Source: Carex sylvatica (taxonomy: Eukaryota > Streptophyta > Magnoliopsida > Poales > Cyperaceae). Taken from it: a stretch of DNA of 64,000 nt. Both the position numbers and the translations under genes were made by a program. Position 1 is the first letter of the stretch. Every line of letters starts with the position of its first letter. Under the pieces are notes generated by a model that saw only the letters and a list, made by a program, of their open reading frames with translations, was not told the origin of the DNA and searched no databases. Location: contig CAXKVR010000312.1 of the NCBI GenBank assembly GCA_964058845.1, positions 1-64,000 on the forward strand, given 5' to 3'. Below are positions 57,349-64,000 of the stretch, piece by piece.

Positions 57349-58152
57349 TAGGGGCTGGCAAAAAATTTCGTAGTTCATGATTCGATTCGAGTTTGATTTG
57401 GATTTAATTCGAGTTAATTCGATTTAAAATTAGTTCGAATTGAAATGAATTAAATTAGGTTCGGTTCGAAATTAATTCAAAACCAAATTCAAACTGGGTC
57501 TGGTTCGATTGAAATGGGTTCGCAAACTTTTATGATTCGAATCTTATAATAACATCGGCCGTTCATTTATCTGATAAAATTAAAATTCAAGATAGAGTCA
57601 TAATTTAACCTAGCCGACGCTCCATCGCTCTCCCTCTCGCTCTAAAACTTAGCTGACGCTCTCGGCGACTGGCCGTCACTTCTCTCTCCGACCTAAACGG
57701 CTGTCTCTCCTCTCTCTTTGGCCATCTCTCCTCCACCTTCTCTACCTTTCGGATTCTCACTTTATTAGATAGTCTGATCGAGGATTTGATCGAGCGAGCA
57801 CTCGAGGTACGATTACTTGTTTTACTGTATATTCCAGTTCTTGTAATTAATCCTCTTTTTATAATTATTTGTTGTGATGTTTTTTTTCGTGAATTATTTT
57901 TCAACTTAAAAATACTTATTTCATACCGGTAAAAGGAAGTCATGTGAATTTTGTCCCGCGAGAAGAAAATTAATGTATAAACTACTTGTATAACTAGAGC
58001 TGCTAAAAAAAAATTAGTTTGTAATTCGATTCGACTTCGATTCGAAAAATGTATAGTTCGCAATTAATTCGGTTCAAAATTAGTTCGATTCGAAACAAAT
58101 CAAACACAAACCTAAGATAAATTCTATTCGGTTCGATTCGTTGCCACCCCTA
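57349..58152. mobile_element. hAT-type element, 804 bp
   Basis: Begins TAGGGGCTGGCA and ends TTGCCACCCCTA. Flanking 8-mers AGTGGTAC (57341-57348) and AGTGGCAC (58153-58160) agree at 7 of 8. GATTCGA/TTCGAATT motifs fill both subterminal regions, as in 31703-32174. The centre (57600-57805) is CT-rich and runs into a GAG/GTACG splice-donor-like site, resembling a 5' exon kept from a larger relative. Confidence 0.75.
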
Positions 58153-59236
58153 AGTGGCACTATCAACATGAAACATCAAAATGTTACTTTTTAATGTTTA
58201 ACACAAACGAAGTGTTTGGTTTTACTGAGAAAGACTGTTGTTCTCAGTACTTGGTTTTACAGAGACTGACAATGAAGGTGTGTATTTGTTACTTAATTTC
58301 TAACGAAGTATGCTCTCATTTTGTTTGCAATTAGCTAATATTGAACAAAGGGGAGCGCTTTCTTTCTTTCTATTTTTTTTCTTCTTCCCATTTTAATGTA
58401 GAAGGCACTCAAAGGCGGAAAATTTTACAATCTATCCTCCTAAAAAAAATCAAACAAAATACTGTCTCTCTAAATCTGTTTACTTCCATTCTTTTTCCTC
58501 CTTTCTGTCTCTCTCCCTCTAATTTTTTCTCTGTCGTCTTTGTTCAAAAAATTTGTGGCTCTTCCATACAGCCCACTGGCTCTCCTCTGTAGCCCCACTG
58601 GATCTCCTCTGCACCGCCCCTTTGGATCTCCTTCGCACTATTTTTTTGCTCCTCTGTTTCATCTCCGTCTCAGTTTTAGTTAAAATTATATGATTTATTT
58701 TTTGAAATATTTATCCTGAAAATCAGAATATTTTCTAACACTTACTGGAGTAAAGTTAGATAAATTAATGTTAATTGATGGATCATGAGAAAAGTCGGAT
58801 GAAACGGAGACGAAACACAAAAATGGAGATGTTGATCTGGGCACAGGGAAGAACAATTGTGATTGATAATTCATTGGAAGCAGAGACACTGGCCTTGTAA
58901 AACATGCTTGAATGTATTTTTTTTGAAACCTTGATATATTTTTTTTTTTTGAAACCTTGACAGCCACGGCTGTCAAGTATAACATGCATGAATATATCAT
59001 TACCAAACTTGCATCAGGAGAATGGGTCATATACTCGGACTGTGCGGCTTTGGTGGATGCATGCGCAAACAATCCCAACAAGCAGTTTAGGATTTAGTAG
59101 TTTATCTGATTGTAGTAGGTAGGATGACTACTTTGTTATTTGGTCTTACTATCCAGGTTGATGAATTATACTTTGAATTCCCTTAATTTTTGGTTTATAC
59201 TTTGAATTCGGTAATTTAATGAATAGCTATGGGTTT

Positions 59237-59238
<2 letters not shown>

Positions 59239-59281
<43 letters not shown>
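59239..59281. repeat. AT microsatellite
   Basis: About 21 uninterrupted TA units. This is an ordinary dinucleotide repeat. Confidence 0.95.
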
Positions 59282-59284
<3 letters not shown>

Positions 59285-59387
59285 CAATGGCTCAGCAGAA
59301 TTATACATATTTACTCGTATTGCAATTATTTTAATTTATCAATAATGTAGTTGAATAAAAAAATTGCAGCATGTCATATGATAGTAA

Positions 59388-59620
59388 ATACAATATACAA
59401 AAAATTTCGATACATTGCCCTCGAAAAATACCACATACAATATACAATATACAAATTTCATTTACAAAGATCAATGAAAATACAATATACAAATTCCATT
59501 TGCACTTTGTATTTTTCTTCCTTAAAAAAAAATATTTTATAAAGATGTTAAAAATATACTTTCATTTACAATATACTTTCATTTACAAAGATGTTAAAAA
59601 TATTTTATAAAATAAACTGA
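59388..59620. repeat. Short AT-rich direct repeats
   Basis: ACAATATACAAA recurs several times (59390-59490). CATTTACAA and AAAGATGTTAAAAATAT recur at 59540-59610. They look like slippage products in low-complexity sequence; no element ends are seen. Confidence 0.6.
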
Positions 59621-61353
59621 TACCGTAGTGGTTTAACTAATAAAATTCTTCATTAAAAAAATATTATACTAAATATGTCATATACAATGTATAAGTATTG
59701 AAAAAAGTACAAGTCATTTGTATTAAATTAATTTTATACTAAATATATAAGATTACATAACTTCAAATCGTTTGAGACATTACAAATATTTTACACTAAT
59801 AAATTATATACCTATTAATGTTAAATGATGTTATTAAAAATGAATGATGTGTAAGAAATAAATTTTGATATGATAAAGTTAACAATAGCAAAGTAAATGG
59901 CGAAGCCTTTTTTAGTTGGCGCTTTTTAAAATAAAAGGCTCACATAAGAGCAATATGAAGAGAGGGGTAAAAGGAAGGGAAGAAAAATTGGGGTTCCATA
60001 TTTTGTCAAAAAATTTGAAGAGGAGATATTTTATTTGATCTTTTCTAAAGATATGGTAGTTTGTAAAATTTTCTCTAAAAAACAATTTTTCTAAAAGTAT
60101 ATGGGTATTACTGCTCGTTCTTTGGAGAATTTTACAGCATGCCCTTGTATTATTCACAAGTTGCAAACCAGCTATACTATTGCTAACTATTACCTGCTGC
60201 CCTATTCTCTGACTCGTCGTCGTCGAGATCCTCGCTATGCAGCAATTTGACCACATTATTCGGCGGGCACTTGTCTCTCTCTCTCTCTCTCTCTTGGTGA
60301 AAATCCAATTGTATTGATAAAAAATATAAAGTAACTGTTACATAAGATTAGACAACGAATGTCTATGAAAACATACAACTAAATAAAACTAAAAACAAAC
60401 AGGATATGTGTATCCTGTGGATACAGTTTTATCATCCTTGCTTGATTAGAGTTATAGGAGTCTAGTAATAATTTTCTCTGTATGCATATCACAGTTGAGA
60501 AGGCACTGAATCCAAACCGAATTGGAAACTGAATTGACCGGACCAAGACAATCACCCATCAGCCGAGAAGGCACTGAATCAAACCAGACTAGAAACTGAA
60601 TCAACCATTCCATAACAGTCACCTCTAAGCAGAAAGAGAAAAAGAGAGATAGAAGAAAAAGAAGTAGGAAGCAATACAAAACAATACATAAACATCAAAC
60701 TAAAAACAGAAGGTATACTATACATACACAAGCAGGAGACCACTTACCCTTCCGTCAGAAAAAAAAAAAAAACACTCGCCTTATCAGTTATTTCAGTCTG
60801 ATACCCATCGAAAGAAGAGAAGGCCATGACGTTTTCCTTCCCTAGTCGCCTCATATCCAGTGGCGAACCCAAGAAGGGCCAAGGGTAGGCAGGTGGCTAC
60901 CCATGGATTCAATTTTTTTTTTTAGACTCAGTGCTATTTTATACTTGTATCTACTTCTGGATAGATATAATGCCTACCTCTGAATTTAATTCATAGTCCT
61001 GTAGAAGAAAATTGTGCGAAAAAAAAATCAGCTCAGACTAATTCGTAAAAAAAAAAAAACGGTCTGCTACTAAGGATATAAATATGTACAGTGATTAGTT
61101 GCATCACAATAAAGGAAAGATGGGGGTGAAATAGCAAAAGTTCATTTTCTTGTTTCTGACATGAGCTACTTTCAATCCTAATAAATGCATACCAGTATAT
61201 TGTTTGAAACCAAAATTTTGACAGGAAAATCTCTTTTCTAATCTTATACTTCACCTCCTGATTCTCCATTGTGCTAAGACCTACGGAATGTCCAGTTATA
61301 TAAAGGTAAGGTGAAAACATTAATTGTTGATTAAGCATGAACAATCCTGTTCA

Positions 61354-61896
61354 CATTGTTATTAAATGCGGTCTAAGTAGCCGCATATATGTTTTCGATC
61401 CGCAGCCGCATAGAATTCGCATATGCAGATTAATATGTGGATTTTATGGTCCACTTAAAATATTTAATATTTTAATTAAAAAAATACAGATTCTAAAAGG
61501 ATATCAAGTATAAAAATCGAATCTTATTCGTAATTTGCGTCTAGTTAAGTTGAAAGAAAGGAAGTAGACTTCTTTTATAGAGACTCTAGCGTCTTCAAAA
61601 TATTATCTTAAAGATGCGGGACTCAAAACTAACCAATTTTAGCGTTGAGGCGCCGCAAGCTGCACTTTTATTTTATTTTCTTCATACAGGACGTAGGATG
61701 CATACTTTTGACAAATTTCATATTTTAAGAATTTATGTGCATGTATAAGTTTATATATAACCAAAATATTAAATATATAATGAAAAAATCCGCATATATA
61801 AGTCCGCATTAAAATTCGCATATGCGGTTGTATACCACATATGCAGTATGCAGTGGTCTTCTGCATACTGCATCAAAGCTGTATTTTATAACACTG
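61354..61896. mobile_element. hAT MITE, 543 bp
   Basis: Left end CATTGTTATTAAATGCGG and the complement of the right end, CAGTGTTATAAAATACAG, form the inverted repeat. It is flanked by the perfect 8 bp direct repeat CCTGTTCA (61346-61353 and 61897-61904). Subterminal CCGCATAT/GCATATGC motifs are dense. It is the intact short relative of the element at 3809-9376. Confidence 0.88.
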
Positions 61897-62572
61897 CCTG
61901 TTCATAATGAATGTTGAGTGATAGGCTGAAATTTTTATTTCTACCATGACAAAAAAAAAAAAAATCTCCTATAGATAAATCATCATTTCTATGGAATTAA
62001 AATATTATTGTAATTTATCCAATATTCTAAATGTTGTGCCTGGGATTCTGGTGCGCGCAGCAAAGCAGTACCTCAGGTGATATGAATTCCTTAGGCTGTG
62101 CATTAAACGAAGACAAAGGGATCCATTTCAGATCAAGCCCAATTAAATTCTGGGCTGGTTGGATCATGAATATTTATTTGCTGTTAGCATGGCGGTCAAT
62201 TGGATCATTTGTTGCACTTATCACGTATTTAATTTGCCTACTGATTTGGCACATAACAGCTAGTGCCTACTGTACTTCCTAGTGCAGTTCACAAGCAAAC
62301 CAGTAAACGAAATTAATTTACTAATTACCTGATCATTTGGGGGAGGGATATTGGGACCAGGTTATGGAATACCGAATATGGATGAGGAAAGAGGCAGGTA
62401 CCTGTCAGTCACCTGTGCTAATACATTCATAATTTCATAGAAATGAAAATTAAGATACCATTACACACATGTTTCAATTTTATACAAATATATTGATGTT
62501 CTAAAATATCCAAAGTTTTAGATCAATAATTATTCTTAATTTTTAAGTCCAAAATAATACTTGAATTATTAT

Positions 62573-62736
62573 ATAGCCGGTCAGTTCAGTTTATTCGGTT
62601 TTGAGAAATTAAAATCAAACCGAACCATTTAAACCGAAATACTTCATAAAATCAATCAAACCGAACTATTTAAACTGAAATTCTCCGGTTCAGTTCAAAA
62701 CCAAATAAACCGAACCATTTGAACACCACTACTTTT
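62573..62736. repeat. One-sided fragment of the CGGTTCGGTT hAT MITE family
   Basis: Ends ...CCGAACCATTTGAACACCACTA, matching the right end of the element at 33712-34281 (...GTTTGAACACCCCTA) and carrying the same AACCGAAC motifs. No left terminus is present, so it is truncated. Confidence 0.65.
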
Positions 62737-64000
62737 CTTTTCTTTTTGAAATTCCCGGCAGAAGCTGCCCAGGATAATGTATTAATTAAAAGATTGTTTC
62801 AACCAATTACATCAGGTCTCTCCTCATAGACCCTTAAAAGTAAATCTCACAACATTAATCATCTAAGTGCCGGAAAATTAGAAAAGAGAAAAAAAAAAAA
62901 AAAAAAAACAGAACTAGTTTATTATTAAAATTTCTCCCCACTAGCGGCCCTCTCAGAGAACAGTTATATCAGCATTGATTGATCCATAACTTACTTGGAT
63001 GAGATGAATTTGAATATGGACTGTCTTATGAGAATCTTCATTCCAGCAATGCATTTTACCTACCACTACCACTAGGTCCACTACCAGTCTACCAGTAGGA
63101 AATGTAGGATTGTATAAAATGTTACAGCTGGTCAAATTCAATTCACCCAACCAACCAAACCCCCTTTTCTACCGGATTGAGATCATGTGATTACGCTGGA
63201 TACAGATTTCAATTTTGACTAATCCATTAATTCAGATTGGACTGTAATTCACCCGAAAATCCCCGTTTTCAATATTATCACATTTTTATAAATATTTATG
63301 TCTTTAATTATTAGTCAATATATTAAAATTAACTATTCATACATGTATTTCAATCAATCGCAAACATATAGCTTATTTGGCACAAATTATTATTAAATTT
63401 TAAGTTTTAGAGGTGAATTGAGTAACAAAGGGTGGAAGTTGAACTTTGAATTTTAATTATTATTATTAATTTATTTTTGTTTACTTTATGAATGTTAATG
63501 TGATTATTCAATTATAGGGTACTTTTTATTTTTGTTCACTACCATGCATCCGAAAACAGTACAACTGTAGAAGTGTTTGATTCGATATAAATATAAGAGT
63601 AAAGATGTTGCCCCCTTGAGTCTATCCCCTAAACGTTCATCTAACTAACTGATGCATAAAGTACGATGAGACCACTAATTACATGAGAGAATACTAACTA
63701 CTTAGGAGACCACTTATATTTGAAAAAATTTACAACTGACGCGTGCATGTATGGATACTTATACGCACAAGTATTACCATATAATATATTAAGTATTCAT
63801 ATCTAATGCCATATCTAAGACATTAAGTATTAAAAAAAAACTGGACATCAACTTTATTTTACACACCCATCTTTTACACGTTTTTAGAAGTGAATTTTTT
63901 TTTTTTTAATCTCGTCAATATTTCTAACAATTTGTGAGGATTTTGCGAATCTAAAATCACAAACATCTTCTACATAATTTTCTCTTTCAAATGAGATCCA

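Larger units (their letters stand above)
56853..64000. other. Gene-poor spacer downstream of the aminotransferase
   Basis: Contains the aminotransferase 3' untranslated region, hAT-type elements (57349-58152, 61354-61896 and a fragment near 62573), microsatellites and AT-rich sequence. Stretches 58153-59238, 59620-61353 and 62740-64000 show nothing I can identify; their short open frames have no family-like pattern. Confidence 0.55.

Noticed and set aside
57605..58063. 152-codon minus-strand frame, Arg-rich
   Set aside because: It lies inside an hAT element over a CT-rich segment. The composition explains the Arg/Ser bias and no domain is seen.
58695..59098. Possible gene fragment (minus frame of 128 codons, or plus frame with EYIITKLASGEWVIYSDC near 58990)
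   Set aside because: The plus-strand segment has coding-like texture, but I cannot assign a family and there are no supporting splice sites or neighbours.
62031..62282. 83-codon plus-strand frame with a hydrophobic half
   Set aside because: No recognisable family, no promoter signals, and isolated in spacer.

Overview
This is a stretch of nuclear DNA from a flowering plant. The evidence is spliced genes with GT-AG introns that encode plant-type proteins: a P3A plasma-membrane proton ATPase with a 14-3-3 tail, a plastid-type aspartate aminotransferase, an mTERF protein, a purple acid phosphatase of the PAP1/24/27 type and MCM5. Between them lie AT-rich spacers full of hAT, Mutator, Tourist-like and LTR elements. 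I cannot tell the species, or whether it is a monocot or a dicot.

Layout from left to right. (1) 1-2254: AT-rich spacer with two or three MITE-like elements and a TATA box. (2) 2255-13342, plus: a purple acid phosphatase gene whose exons are nearly all recognisable but which carries several frameshifts and nonsense codons. One intron holds an hAT-type element (3809-9376) with an LTR-type insertion (3945-9158) nested in it. (3) 13913-15052, minus: an intact single-exon mTERF gene. (4) 15048-24651: a decayed Mutator-like element (MULE) that starts exactly at the mTERF start codon. It carries a broken plant-mobile-domain (PMD) gene on the plus strand, a core-deleted MULE transposase on the minus strand and a 2.9 kb solo LTR with a hairpin minisatellite. 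(5) 26001-30900, plus: an intact 12-exon plasma-membrane H+-ATPase. (6) 32794-36110, minus: an intact 8-exon FAD-dependent oxidoreductase, with an hAT MITE in one intron. (7) 36156-44133: two related hAT elements side by side, sharing the middle one of three identical 8 bp target-site copies, about 40 bp upstream of the oxidoreductase start. (8) 45732-51960, minus: an intact 19-exon MCM5. (9) 52974-56852, plus: an intact 11-exon aspartate aminotransferase, divergent from MCM5 across a 1.0 kb shared promoter region with E2F-like sites. (10) 56853-64000: gene-poor spacer with hAT MITEs and microsatellites.

The genes are ordinary nuclear housekeeping or metabolic genes and do not form a pathway. 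What they share is a history of transposon insertion close to or inside them. All exon junctions quoted were assembled by hand from splice signals, reading frame and remembered family conservation. The four multi-exon intact genes each close in frame from ATG to stop (ATPase 952 aa, oxidoreductase 454 aa, MCM5 728 aa, aminotransferase 462 aa), which supports the models. I found no convincing new biological system. The most unusual structures are the tandem twin hAT insertion, the MULE terminus fused to a gene start, and the minisatellite with covarying hairpin arms.
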